From Diaporthe sp. PMI_573 (Eukaryota; Ascomycota; Sordariomycetes; Diaporthales; Diaporthaceae): a stretch of DNA of 64,000 nt. The stretch spans positions 248,001 through 312,000 of the forward strand of contig JAJTUP010000008.1 of assembly GCA_021399435.1 (NCBI GenBank), in the 5' to 3' direction. The position numbers and the translations under genes are program-made. This document shows, piece by piece, positions 10,280 through 20,528 of this stretch. Every line of letters begins with the position of its first letter. The first letter of the stretch is position 1. Under the pieces are notes generated by a model, which did no database searches, had not been told where the DNA came from, and worked only from the letters and a program-made list of their open reading frames with translations.

Positions 10280-11512
10280 TCAGGCTTCATCACCCACATG
10301 CTCCAGGTAGTGCTCGACTATGCTCTTCACCTGTTCCTCTAGGCCCGCAAATTTCCAGCCAAAGATCTCCTCTGTGTCGGAAGCATCGAGGCGGATGGGC
10401 CTGGTGGCAATCGTGCCGTCCAGGGTCAGGGTGCCCTTGGACACCGCCTTTCCAAAGTGGCGCTCTGCAATCTCCTTAACGTCATTCCACTCGGTGCCTT
10501 CCGGACCCCCGGACGAGCAGATAAAGTCCCGGTTCCCAGGTATGGAGGGATTCAGGGCATCGATGTGTGCCCTTGCGACGTCGTTGATGTGGACAGAGGC
10601 GCCGAGCGCCGGCGCCGAGGCTTTGGTTCCGAGCAGCGGACCCATCACGCTGCCGTTTGTACCGCTCGCAATCTCTTCCTTCGTGGTGTTCAGCTCATTC
10701 CTGCCAATTACCATGCTCGGCATGATGTTGACAACGTCGAATGATGGCTTCTCCTTCTCTACGAACTGCTTGGTGGCCTGGAGTGCGAGTGCCTTGGCAG
10801 CCCCGTAAGCCTCAATCGGCGAGTTGAAGTGAGCCTCAGGGCCCGGTGGGGTATAGGTGTCCCGTGCTATTGAGATCGTCAATTAAGCTTCATCATCGAC
10901 CGCCTCACGGACAGCAGAGACTTACCGGTGAAGACTGTGGTCACATCGTCTGAGATGATATACTCCCACGAGAGTAACGTCGCCATTGAAGATGTGATTA
11001 CAACCCGCTTGATAGATGAAACCTTTGCTGCTGACTCGAGGACTCTCAAGGTCGCTAAGATAGCAGGATCCACAACATCACGCCTCAGGTTGTCGCTCTT
11101 GGGGTGGCTCACGTGTCAGTGTTCAATGGCGAGATGGAAGGGCCAGGGTCGGACTTACAGGTATAGCCAGAGGAGAAGCAACATGAACCACACCACTGGC
11201 GCCGTCGAGGACTCCGTCAAACGCACCTTGAGCAAGCAGATCCGGAACAACAACAGTCTCTAGTTGCGACAAATGGGGATGGATAGAATTGGGCCTTTTG
11301 ATGAGCTCGGCCTGTTCGGCCTTTCGTATGATCGCTCGGACGGAGTACCTGCGGGACAAGGCCTCCACAAGGACGCGGAAGCCCACGTGTCCAGAGACCC
11401 CGGTTACCTACGAGAGGTGAGGGACAGCTCGCAAACAAGTGGCATGTAACGCATGGTGCCTGGGGGTCCGGCGACATTATGAACAACTTACCACAAGCAA
11501 TTGCCCTGACAT
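10280..11512 (-). CDS. extended SDR, dihydroflavonol-reductase/GRE2-like NAD(P) reductase
   Basis: Four exons: 11492..11512, 11159..11407, 10926..11097 and 10280..10866, giving 342 residues. Exon 1 is only seven codons (MSGQLLV) and joins VTGVSGHVGF, completing the Rossmann motif TGxxGxxG; the 84-bp intron between them starts GTAAGT. Other junctions are CCT|GTAAGT...CCAAG|AGC (phase 0) and ACC-G|GTAAGT...AATAG|CA (phase 1). Downstream hallmarks are VVHVASPLA, KRVVITSSMATL and the catalytic IEAYGAAKALA (YxxxK), then SFDVVNIMPSMVIGRNEL. This matches fungal ketoreductases of the atypical/extended class acting on aldehydes, ketones or flavonoid-like substrates; the real substrate is unknown. It lies on the same strand as the SDR at 8.4 kb and the broken ADH, a small redox neighbourhood but not an obvious cluster. 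Confidence 0.9.
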
Positions 11513-12458
11513 TTTAAGACCGTACAGCGTGTAGCACTGGAGTTTGCACTCTAACAAAAGCTGGAGCACGTGTATAGTCACAGATTTGGGCCACGCGCCT
11601 TTTAAATATACGTTGTATGAATTTGTATCGGGGCTCGGGCTAATTCGTGGAGCCCAAATTCTTGTATCAGTAATACCATAACAAACGGGGTAAGTTTATT
11701 TAGTAGACACTCATAATATTTTGTCTTTATGAAGGTATTCTATTTTGAATCTTGATATTACATACATATGTAAGAAGATGTAAAACCGGCTACCTAAGAA
11801 GTTTGGGAAGCCCCTTGGAGCCTGGGCAGCGGTCGGCTACTGAACGAGTCGTGGGACGCATCCAAAGGGAGATCAACGGCGGGTTTGTTGCTCCGAAAAT
11901 TACTGATCGGCTTTGTAAGATGGAGAGAGGCTGGCGGGGACAGTTGCAACTGGTCGAACCACGCTTGAGTTGGAAAGGCTTATCTCGTACCTCAGATGTC
12001 ACTTGAGCCTTTACGGAGAAGCTAGGCTTCCCCACCTATGTTGCGTGGCAAGGAACAGCGTTGCTATAAGTCGCAGTAATTTCCGACTAATATGGGCCAA
12101 ATACGCATTTGGTGGCTCACGAATATAGTGGATATGACGTCTTGAAGGACCGCCGGGCTCACCGGCCACACCTTACGTAGGTGCTAGCAAAGAGCCACCG
12201 TTAGCTTCGCCCCCAAGGAAATGGATGTTACAGAGAAAAAGTAAGACCCTGATGTTTGTAATCTTGACTGTATTGGTAATAAAAACAATTTCACGTCAAA
12301 TGAGGCAGGGGAACTGCATTGACGCCGAGAGGCCGATGGCGGGGGCTATTAGTTCATATATAAAACCAGTCACGATGCCTTGGTCAAGGGCTTGGTCTAT
12401 CATCTTTGCCATCTTGCACCATCAAATCCACTTTCCTCAGCGACTACAACTACTCAAC
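11513..12458. other. divergent promoter region, AT-rich in part
   Basis: Separates the reductase (-) and the crotonase gene (+), so it should contain both promoters. The part 11540..11780 is AT-rich. A TATA-like box lies at 12357. No gene is seen. Confidence 0.45.
12357..12364 (+). promoter_or_regulatory. TATA-like box upstream of secreted crotonase
   Basis: TATATAAA about 95 bp before the ATG at 12459, a plausible core promoter position for a fungal gene. Based on sequence only. Confidence 0.4.
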
Positions 12459-13408
12459 ATGTCTCCTTCCCATCTCTGGACCTCTATGCTAGCAGCGGCG
12501 TTCCTCTCGACGACGCTGGCGGCTCACCTTCCTGTTTACCGAGGTCTAAAGACTGTCCAGAATGGCAGTGTACTCGAAGTCACCCTCTCCAACCCTGATT
12601 CGAAAATCAATCTTTGGGGGCAAGATTTCCAGGATGGAATGACCGACATGGTGCAGAGGCTCAAGGTCGATAACGAAACCAAGGTTGTGGTTTTCAAGAG
12701 CGACGTTCCACGTTTCTTCTGTGCCCACGTCGACCTCCTCATTCCCGATATCCGTAAGTCGAGGAACTGTTCATCACCAGCGGATACACTCGGTAGGCAT
12801 ATCTAACGTATGACACAGAGACGATCGGAGACAGGTTTTCGGCACTCATGTACAACATCACGAACTTGCCGCAGGTCACTATCGGCGCTGTTGAGGGCAG
12901 AGCTCGGGGGGCCGGTAACGAGTTTCTGATGAACCTGGACATGCGATTCGCGACAAAGAAAGACAGTCTCTTTGGCCAGATCGAGGTGGGCGCTGGTCTT
13001 GTCACCGGAGGCGGAGGCGGCCAGCTTCTTGCCCAGACACTCGGACGTGGACTGGCCATGGAATACGTCTTGAGCGGCAAGGATATCAACGCCCGTGACG
13101 CGGAGAAGATCGGCTGGATCAACAAAGCTTTCGACAACCCGGCCGACATGTACGCTCACATTGAGGAGCTAACTGAGCGCTTCAGTTTGTTTCCCCGGGG
13201 ATCTTTGATTGCCGCCAAGACCGAGATCAACTCGTTCGCTCGGCCCCCCCAGCAGAATTACCTGAACGACGCCGCTGCTTTCGATGCCCGCCTCACTGAT
13301 CCGGCTCTGACCTCGATTTTGGCAGGGGCATTGGCTCTGACGAACAACCAGTCACTAGGCAAAGTGGAGTTGAGCCTGGGAGAGAGCTTGCCTCTCGTTT
13401 ACAAATAA
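12459..13408 (+). CDS. crotonase-fold (enoyl-CoA hydratase/isomerase) protein with signal peptide
   Basis: Exons 12459..12753 and 12819..13408, joined across a 65-bp GTAAGT...CTAAC...ACACAG intron (phase 1), give 294 residues. The first 21 residues (hydrophobic core LAAAFLSTTLAA) look like a secretory signal peptide. The rest follows the crotonase fold: RFFCAHVDL at the first oxyanion-hole position (family A-G-A/D-L replaced), the second oxyanion region GAVEGRARGAGNEFLMNLDM, and GQIEVGAGLVTGGGGGQLLA in place of the usual P-E-x-x-L-G-x-x-P-x-x-G-x-x region. The catalytic Glu/Asp pattern of classical hydratases is not obvious. CoA thioesters are not expected outside the cell, so the secretory leader is unusual. 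Alternatively the leader may be a membrane or peroxisome-unrelated anchor. Confidence 0.85.
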
Positions 13409-13770
13409 AGGGCGCGCTGGAACCGGGGAGGCGGATATCCGAAGTGAGAACTGGTCATGACAGCGCGGCTGCTCCCCTTCGAAAGAGCAGGTTGGGATAT
13501 GAAAAGCGAAGAGAGAAGGGGAATTGTGAGAAGGGAGGAGAGGGTCAACGATCAGTAGTTCTCTGCCCCCCGATCTACTGCACCCCCGGGCCTCACTCAC
13601 TTCGCATAACCTATGCCTACACTGCGTGCACTCGTTCACTCTACTCATGACCCTCCATCCCGACAGATATCAAACCAAATTCAATGTTGATTTCATTCGG
13701 AATGTCCATGGTCATACCTTGTTCTGCCAAGCCGTGCTCCGAAGAGTGGAATACCAAGCAAACATGTCAC
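13409..13770. other. intergenic, no gene seen
   Basis: 3' flank of the crotonase gene. The far end would correspond to the lost body of the HET gene relic, but no HET sequence is readable here. Confidence 0.4.
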
Positions 13771-14281
13771 GTCGTGCGACATGGCTATGTAGGGCCGATG
13801 CTCTGAGGCCGCCTCGTCTTCTATGCAGTATTTCTCAGGGGCTTCTCCGTCAGAGTCCCTGAGAAGCCCACATGCCCCCCCCCCCTAGCACTACGGACTC
13901 CAGCTCCTGTCCATCAATCTCGAGTAGCTCGCACTTGCAGGCAGCATCTCGGTGCTGCGGGCGATACGTAGCCTTGTCAATCTGGCTGACGATGCAGAAG
14001 CCACCGTAGCAGTGCCAGTGATCCAGGTGCTCAGGTTCGTGCAGGCCGTACGTGTAAGCGGCATACAACAGCTCACGGTTGCCCAGCCGAAGCACTCTGG
14101 TGACACACCTAGGACACCACCCGTCTGCCAGCATCAAGTCTCGCAGAAAGCGGGCGCCGGCCAGCTGCCTGACCACACCTGGACCCTGAATGAAGTCGTC
14201 GTTGTATATGGCCGTGCGGGCTTCACTTATGGCCAGAGATGCCTGTGAAAGCGACAGAAGCACCTGGGCACTGGACCTCAA
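13771..14281 (-). pseudogene. HET-domain gene, truncated and frameshifted
   Basis: From 14281 the minus strand reads the typical N-terminal region of large fungal HET proteins: DGWCPRCVTRVLRLGNRELL, then a His/Cys block of the form H-x-H-C...C...ID-x-x-T-Y-x-P-Q-H...C-x-C (DHWHCYGGFC, QIDKATYRPQH, ACKCELL). At a run of eleven C on the + strand (13875..13885) the frame fails and stops at 13850. In the next frame the HET entry motif follows (EHRPYIAMSH, family RPYVAxSHVW), after which homology ends. The frame difference equals one extra base in the run. No body of the HET domain is present, so this is a relic. Heterokaryon-incompatibility genes decay often. Confidence 0.75.
13875..13885. repeat. 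C11 homopolymer at HET frameshift
   Basis: Eleven consecutive C on the + strand, located exactly where the HET relic changes reading frame. It could be slippage in vivo or a sequencing length error. Confidence 0.8.
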
Positions 14282-14796
14282 ACCTGCCTGACGAAGTCCT
14301 TGTCTGCCACGTCTTCATTCTCATCGCCGTATTTTTAACATCTTTGATACCTTTTAAATACAAATATTCTTCCAAGTTTTTACTGTGGTACAACACGTCC
14401 AGCTCTAGAGACAGGCTCATTCAAAGTGCCGGTCGCATCTGTGGAAGATGCTTCGGATTTGCTTTTCCGTCGTCATGTACCGGGATACTCGGTTGTGGAA
14501 CCGTTAGACTTTGTTCCCCGCACTGTTCGTGGAGCCCCTAATGATATCAACGGCTATTCCATGCGACATGTTGGACGCACCGGATTCCGAGATCCACTTG
14601 GGCAGACCAAGGACTGCTTAGTGACGTCTGAAACAACCCGGATGCCAACTAGCCCCCTCATCAAAAGTGCACATGTGACAGGACTCGACTATTTGACTGA
14701 AGGTATCGTGTCGCTGTCAACGAGTACTCGTCGCTGTGACCTCTTCGATTACCCGAAGTGAATGACTTTGATGTCAAAGTCTGCAAATATATCAAA
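14282..14796. other. intergenic, no gene seen
   Basis: Between the HET relic (5' side) and the arylesterase-like gene. The + frame 14426..14761 has no recognisable domain. Confidence 0.45.
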
Positions 14797-16150
14797 ATGG
14801 CGACCACTGGGATATTGATGGCCGGCTTGACCGGACTGGCGGCCTTTCTCTACGGACCGCCTACTCATCGGCACCTCGGCAAGATTGGCACCTTTAGATC
14901 ACTCACCTCGACGCCAATGGCTAATCCAGACGACCTGGTCATCTTGAAGGATACAACTCACTGCGAGGACGTCCATTATTACGCCCCTGCTCACACTCTT
15001 TTCACCGCATGCGAAGATGTGAGCACGACGCGCTTTCAGTGGTTTCCACCTCTAGGTACATTCAGCGATGCGAGCGTTGCATGGAACGGTAAAGGATCCA
15101 TACACGTAATCGACCCTGAGGTAAGTCAATCCACAGGCCTGGAGCTTTGACGCGGGAGTTGATGGACAGACCAGCTAATGCAACCTACAGACCAGGGAGA
15201 ACAAGAGGCTTACGTTTGAGAATTTCGACGGGCCTTTTATAACCCATGGACTTGACGTTATACCGGACCCAGAGAAGCCAGCGGGAGAGGCTGTCTATAT
15301 CTTCGCGGTCAATCATGTCCCAAACGAGGCTGTGTACCCGCGTGACGGAAGCATTCCGGAATCCGACCCAGGCACAGCTCCCAAGGCCGCCTCCAGGATC
15401 GAGGTCTTTCATCACACTATCGGCGGGGCCTCAGTCAAGCACATCCGCACAATCGCCCACCCACTTATCAAGACGCCCAACGACATTTTTGCTGTCAGTC
15501 CGAGTGAACTCTATGTCACCAATGACCACTATTACTATGACGGCTACATGCGCCATATCGAGGACGCGTGGCCCGGTGCGAAATGGTCAAACGTGATCTG
15601 GGCATCCGTATCCGAGGACGGCAAGGTGGCGGCTAGCGTGGCCCTGGACAAGCTGTACAACCCGAACGGGGTGGGTCACGGGCGGTCCGCAGACGAGATC
15701 CTGGTGACCAGTGCCGTCGGCGGGTACATGCATGTTGGCAAGGTGGGGTCGTCGGATGCGAAGACGATCGATGTCACGGAGATAATCGATCTCGACACTA
15801 CTACCGACAACCCGAGTTACTACTCTGACCCGTTTGCCAGCACTGGCGAAGATGCGAGCGGCTTCGTGCTCCCGGGCTTAAGCAGGGCCATCGATCTTAG
15901 TAGAATCGGTCACCTTCCCCAGGGGAAGGAGGGCTCCATGGCCTGGCTGGTCACGCCCAGTAAGAATGTCACGGGAGATTGGGACAAGAGGTTGCTGTGG
16001 GAAGATGACGGCAGCATCGTCAGGAACGCTGCTACTACACTTCTGGTTCCGATCGATCCCAAGAAGGAGGATGGAAAGAAGAAAGCCTGGCTCTATGTGA
16101 CTGGTTTCTCTTCTGAGAACATGGCTGCAGTCAAGGTCGACTTGTCGTGA
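14797..16150 (+). CDS. serum paraoxonase/arylesterase-like six-bladed propeller protein
   Basis: Exons 14797..15120 and 15191..16150, GAG|GTAAGT...CTACAG|ACC, phase 0, give 427 residues. The ATG at 14797 has an ideal context (ATCAAAATGG). The N-terminus (GILMAGLTGLAAFLYGP) is a signal-anchor, as in paraoxonases. Family hallmarks are HGLDVIPDPEKP after ITHG, IFAVNHVPN, the calcium-site region KTPNDIFAVSPSELYVTNDHYYYDG (which I read as the N-D and N-D-H motifs), and the NGVGHGRSADEILVTSAVGG blade. Mammalian homologues hydrolyse lactones and aryl esters with two calcium ions; fungal homologues are largely uncharacterised. It converges on the carotenoid oxygenase gene, with repeat copy A between them. 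Confidence 0.88.
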
Positions 16151-16350
16151 AGGAATGAGTAAAGGGCGAGCAGTTTGGGACGAGGATTGCACTCGGTGTA
16201 TGAGCATCATCTTTAAGTGCACACCGCCTGGGTTACTCATCTCCAATCGTAGTTTCGGGAGCTGGGAAGCTTTGGGGCGGCCAGTTTGTATTGTCATTTA
16301 TAGCGACCGCCAATGACCTGCGGAAGATAGTGCTTGCAAGTATAGGGGAA

Positions 16351-16700
16351 ACGAGCTTTGCTTGCGTGTCCGCTACGCGGCTACAGTATCTATGTGCCAG
16401 AGTAGTGAGCAGTGCTCACTGCCAAATCTCCTGCGGAATAATCCCCTGTAGAATAATCCCCTGTAGAATAATCCCCTGTAGAATAATCCCCTGTAGAATA
16501 AACTAACATCTTGCCTCTTATAGTATATAGTCTTGTTAGGCTACTTTCCATAAAACAAAGTCCTACAGAATGACTTTGGGAACGAACTCCATGGGATAGT
16601 AACGTCCTACAGGATAATTAGGCCATAAGGGCTCCATAATTCCGTTTTGAATTTTTGAAGAATGTAGCTTTTCTACTGCAATAATGTGTGATATTCATTC
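16351..16700. repeat. dispersed repeat family, copy A
   Basis: Begins ACGAGCTTTG, continues with the shared GCTACGCGGCTACAGTAT block and a near-palindromic GTGAGCAGTGCTCAC, then TCCTGCGGAATAA and related CCTnTAGAATAA units, and ends with a TTTTTGAAGAATGTAG...AATAATGTGTG tail. Copies B (25431) and C (28606) share the order of these blocks at moderate identity. No open frame is present. It may be a non-autonomous element or a decayed terminal repeat. Confidence 0.65.
16441..16500. repeat. four perfect 15-bp tandem units
   Basis: ATCCCCTGTAGAATA repeated four times exactly, expanded inside copy A of the dispersed repeat; the other copies have diverged single units of the same kind. Confidence 0.95.
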
Positions 16701-16746
16701 TGCCAACCACGGCTTCAGCCCCCACTCTTGAGAGATATCTCCACGT

Positions 16747-18773
16747 TCAACTACCACCATTCAAAACACGACCTTGGCCATTCGTTCCAGAGACCGGCTT
16801 TCCAAATTCTTTCTTCACATCTTCGCTGATCCTATGCATATCACACAGATCCTGCTCTCGAGGCAGATCACTGCCCATTACCCAGCTGCCATGGATCCCA
16901 GCCCTAAGCCTGAACGGGAGTTCAATTATAGCAATCGGACCTAGAGCAATCTTGTCCGTGTCTAGGATGACGATCTCGGTAAGTAATTTATCTCTTCTGT
17001 TTGCTACCGAGATCAGGTATCCGTCGGCCTCGGGGGCTACTCGTGCACAAGAACATAATTAGCTGGTGTTCTAACACCGTGCCTCACACGCTCCATGTAC
17101 TTACCATCCGGCGACCTGGGGACGAAAGCCACCTCGTGCAAGGAGGTAGACTTTCCAGCTGACCAGTACTGATACTTCCCGGTCTCGATTGAGCATCTCG
17201 CAATGGAGTTGTACGCCCCTCCAATGGCAGGCTCATGGGAGTTTGGGTCATGCATGGCAAGGAACAACTGGCTGTACGGTTTGGTCTCGTAGCGTGCGTC
17301 AACCTTGGGCATCTCCCCATCTAGATTCACCAACTCTGTTGGTTCGACGTGGGGATCAGTAGCGTTGATGTCGAACTTCCATCGTACGTAATGACTGATT
17401 GTATTGTCCTTGGGTGGCTTCGCGCTTGGAGCTGTGTGCATGTTCTGCCCAACAGGTGGGAAGAACCAGAACTACCGTCCCAGTTACCACATATCCTGTA
17501 CCTGTAGTGTGGTTACGATATCTCAACCCACCTTATTGTGATAAGTCAGTGGGGCGTCCAGATAGACACAGCCATCATCACCGTCGAAAGCATTACCGGT
17601 GTGCCCATAGACTATACTCACCGGCGTTAGCTTGACTGCAGAAAGTGTGCATGAGGACAGCAGAAATCAGGGGCAGACAGAGCTCGCAAGTGACATTATA
17701 CCCTGCGACAGATGAACCTCTGCAGCAGCTACTCACATGCGTTCTTGTAGTGAAACCACTTGATGTCTTCAGCCTTTGGATTTCGACGTGGCAGGACCCC
17801 GAAGGTCAGCGGCTTATCCTCAGACCACGCGAAGTGTTTATGGCCCTCTTTCAATAACTCAAGGGGAACAGTTGTCAGCGGCGTGAGGATGAAGATGACA
17901 TATTTATCGGTGGCAGCCATGTCATGCATCATACCCGTGAACGGGGTCTTGAACCAGCACTCTTCGAGTTTAAGCCCATTCTTGTCGAACAAGAAATATG
18001 CCACATCCTTGGTGGCATCTCCCTTTGCCTCATAGCCCATAGTGATCATCTCCCCTGTGTGGGGGTCGACCTTGGGATGAGCCGTGAAAGTAGGGGATGT
18101 GTATTGTCCATGGAAATCATAGGCCCCTGATAAAAGTCAGCAGTGCTCTATGCAGGCTCGGTTGTAGACTTGCCCTTCGTCTCTAGGGTATCTGGATTCA
18201 TTGCGTACGGCAGCGAATCCTCCTTCAATGCCAGTAACTGGTTCTCAAAATATACCACGTGTGTGTTGGCCGTCGCATGACAGCGCGTCCGGACTCTGGG
18301 GTCGTCAGTGTACCGATTCCTGTACTTGCCGTAGACTGCTTTTCTGGCGGCGCGTTCTATGGTGAACTTTTCCGTCCGAACAAATTTCTGCTTGAAGTCT
18401 GCATGCCCGTCCTTGATACGCACGGCATCAACGGCCCCGTCGCCATTGATGAACACGTCGTCATCATACAATGGAGCCCACAGCGCATCGGGCATCACCC
18501 GATAATAAGTACCGTCAATCTGAGGAGGGATATCTCCTCTAACCACTAATGGTGACGTTAATCCTACTACGGATCCTAAATTGTTGCATTCTAGAACATT
18601 CCAAAACATGAAAGTCGGGGATCCGTTGCAAGAGAAAAGTGACACTGACTGCAGTTATATATTTCTGCCTCGAAACGACATGGTGCTTCCGGACCTTTAA
18701 AGAAAGGATTGTCAGGGTAGCGGGCCTCTGGCTGGTAGTCCAGCTTCGCAGCGCACTCGCTGATGTCTGCCAT
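16747..18773 (-). CDS. carotenoid/lignostilbene oxygenase (RPE65/CCD family)
   Basis: Non-haem iron dioxygenase that cleaves carotenoids, apocarotenoids or stilbenes. Six exons: 18650..18773, 18174..18545, 17737..18126, 17532..17611, 17105..17471 and 16747..17039, all in phase, giving 541 residues. Intron 2 (47 bp) has a GC-AG boundary with the consensus GCAAGT. All four iron-binding histidines are present: His182 (TFTAHPKVD), His233 (GMMHDMA), His299 (FYGHTGNAF) and His494 (GIHGSW). Other hallmarks are the PPQIDGTYYRVMPD block near the N-terminus and EVAFVPRSPD before the penultimate junction. No signal peptide is seen, so it is cytosolic. The N-terminus resembles fungal lignostilbene-dioxygenase-like proteins more than the torulene-cleaving enzymes. 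No carotenoid synthesis gene is nearby, so stilbene-type phenolics are as likely as carotenoids. Confidence 0.93.
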
Positions 18774-19255
18774 TTCTCATCGATGTGTTGATTGTTGCTG
18801 ACGAAGATGAGTGTCGAGGTGGAGAAGAAGACTATGACGGCGAGAATGTTTCCGCCTCGAGAGTGATTAGCCGCAGCGGCACTCAAATGTTGACCCCGCA
18901 CATGCAGCAACGGGAGCAAGATATCCCTACACGCCGAGGTTCACATGTTATTATCAAGGTCTACCCTATCAACATCTATTCGCTGTGTTGGTTCAGAAGT
19001 CGTTGTAGAGCCCTGCTGCATTGACCGACAAGTTCCGACCGGCCATTTTCATGTTATGTAAGAGTTGGGCATACCAGCAAGGAGCCACGCAGAGCTCTTC
19101 CTTGGGGGATCGACGTACCTAGACACATGAGTTCCACATATTTGACTGCCAGCATCATGTTTCCTTCTCTGCTCAGTGAAAGTCTGAGCCGAATGGCCAT
19201 ACTAACTGCCCTCGTCTGTGGTTTTCCAAGCGGTGCCAAACTACCTAAAGATTTC
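18774..19255. other. intergenic, no gene seen
   Basis: Lies between the oxygenase 5' end and the next gene's 3' end. A minus-strand frame at 19054..19275 could be a further 3' exon of the 19.3-20.5 kb gene, but no convincing splice pair was found. Confidence 0.4.
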
Positions 19256-20528
19256 TTAATGCCACCGACCAACACCGTCCCCCCTCGAGGCTGCTTCTGA
19301 TGCTTGTTCGTTCATGGTCAGAATAGTGTTTTCCGGCGCGAGAATGGCAAGAAGCGTATCTTTGAAGTCAGACCTCAGCAGCTGGAGCTGACTGAACTCG
19401 TTGTTACAGGCAAGGAGCACAGTTTGGGTCTCTTCCGTCAGCTTGTCCAGGACGATGAACCGGTTGTAATTAAGCTCAGACTTATCCTGCGGTGGGAAGA
19501 GATGGCGGGTGAGAACGTCACATTCCTGTGGAGTGGCGTCAAGGAGGATCGAGGGTAGTGCTGGGACATTCGTAAGTGGGTCTTTGGTGGCCGGGCCGCT
19601 GTGGAAGGGATGCTGCAGCGAAGTAACGAAGGCCATAGAATAAGGGGCAATAGTCGGGTCAGTTTCCGGGAGCGTGCTATAAGCCTCTTGGGTAAAGGTG
19701 TTGAGGGTCTTTGTGTTGTCCATCAAGGCATTAGCGACTTAGCTCAAGATCACCACCAAAAGTGTATAGGCACAAGGAAAAGTGGAATGGGGCGGAAATA
19801 CCTCCAGGCTTATGTCGGCAGTAAGGAACATATGGTCGTGGATCTTCGGATTTTACTGTACCACTGAACTCGTCCCAGTCTTCGCTCTGCGGATATTGAG
19901 CTTCAGTAATGCGTGCGGCTCTCTCATGAGCGTGTGAGTGCTGTCTTCCCACGCTCTCCTGTGTCCAGATGCCCCCAGCAATAGCAGCTTCATTTCGTAG
20001 AGCACGTGCAGTCGTATGGCCGTACTGTTCCAGACCCACCTCCAAGGCCTGAGCAGCGGATAGGGCCGAAGTAAGCTCGCAGCGAAAGGGCACTCGGACC
20101 TCGTAGTTGTCCTCATCCGATCCGTCGTCGTGAGTTGATACTTGGCAGGTGTTCCCATCCTTGGCCGTTTGTTGGTCCAGAACAATAAAGACTTTAGAAC
20201 TGATACCTTCCTTGATCTTCGCTGCAGCCATGAATGTTCTCATAGGCTCGATGCCGTCGGGGAGCGTTGCAGTAAAGGGTGTTATGAGCGCTGTGTGGAC
20301 GCCATCGATGGGCCGGTCGTCCTTTGTCAGGAGCTGAGATAGGTCTGGCTTGGCAACCAGAACGAAACGGTACACGTCCATAACGGCATTGAGGATCTTC
20401 TATTCGGTCAGTTACTTGATCAATGATGATGGTTTGGGAGATGTGCCTGGGAGCTACCTCACTTCTGGTTGAATGTTGGCTTCCTCACATATCACGGGGA
20501 ACTTGACAGGCTCTGTTCCTATCGTCAT
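19256..20528 (-). CDS. hypothetical protein
   Basis: Not recognised. Exons 20463..20528, 19802..20399 and 19256..19737 give 381 residues. Exon 1 (MTIGTEPVKFPVICEEANIQ) ends GAA|GTGAGG, and the 63-bp intron ends ATAG|AAG (phase 0). Exon 2 ends GGA-G|GTATTT, and the 64-bp intron ends CTAAG|TC (phase 1). The protein is acidic and soluble, with no signal peptide, no membrane segment and few cysteines. Its first half alternates beta-like strands (VYRFVLVAKPDLSQLL, VHTALITPF, SSKVFIVLDQQT, EVRVPFRCELTSALSAAQAL). The second half is helical, with LDKLTEETQTVLLACNNEF. The third-exon end (GDGVGRWH) is the least certain point; the real gene may splice further. Confidence 0.6.

Noticed and set aside
16441..16500. 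Short regular array considered as CRISPR-like
   Set aside because: Units are contiguous with no spacers, and the genome is fungal.
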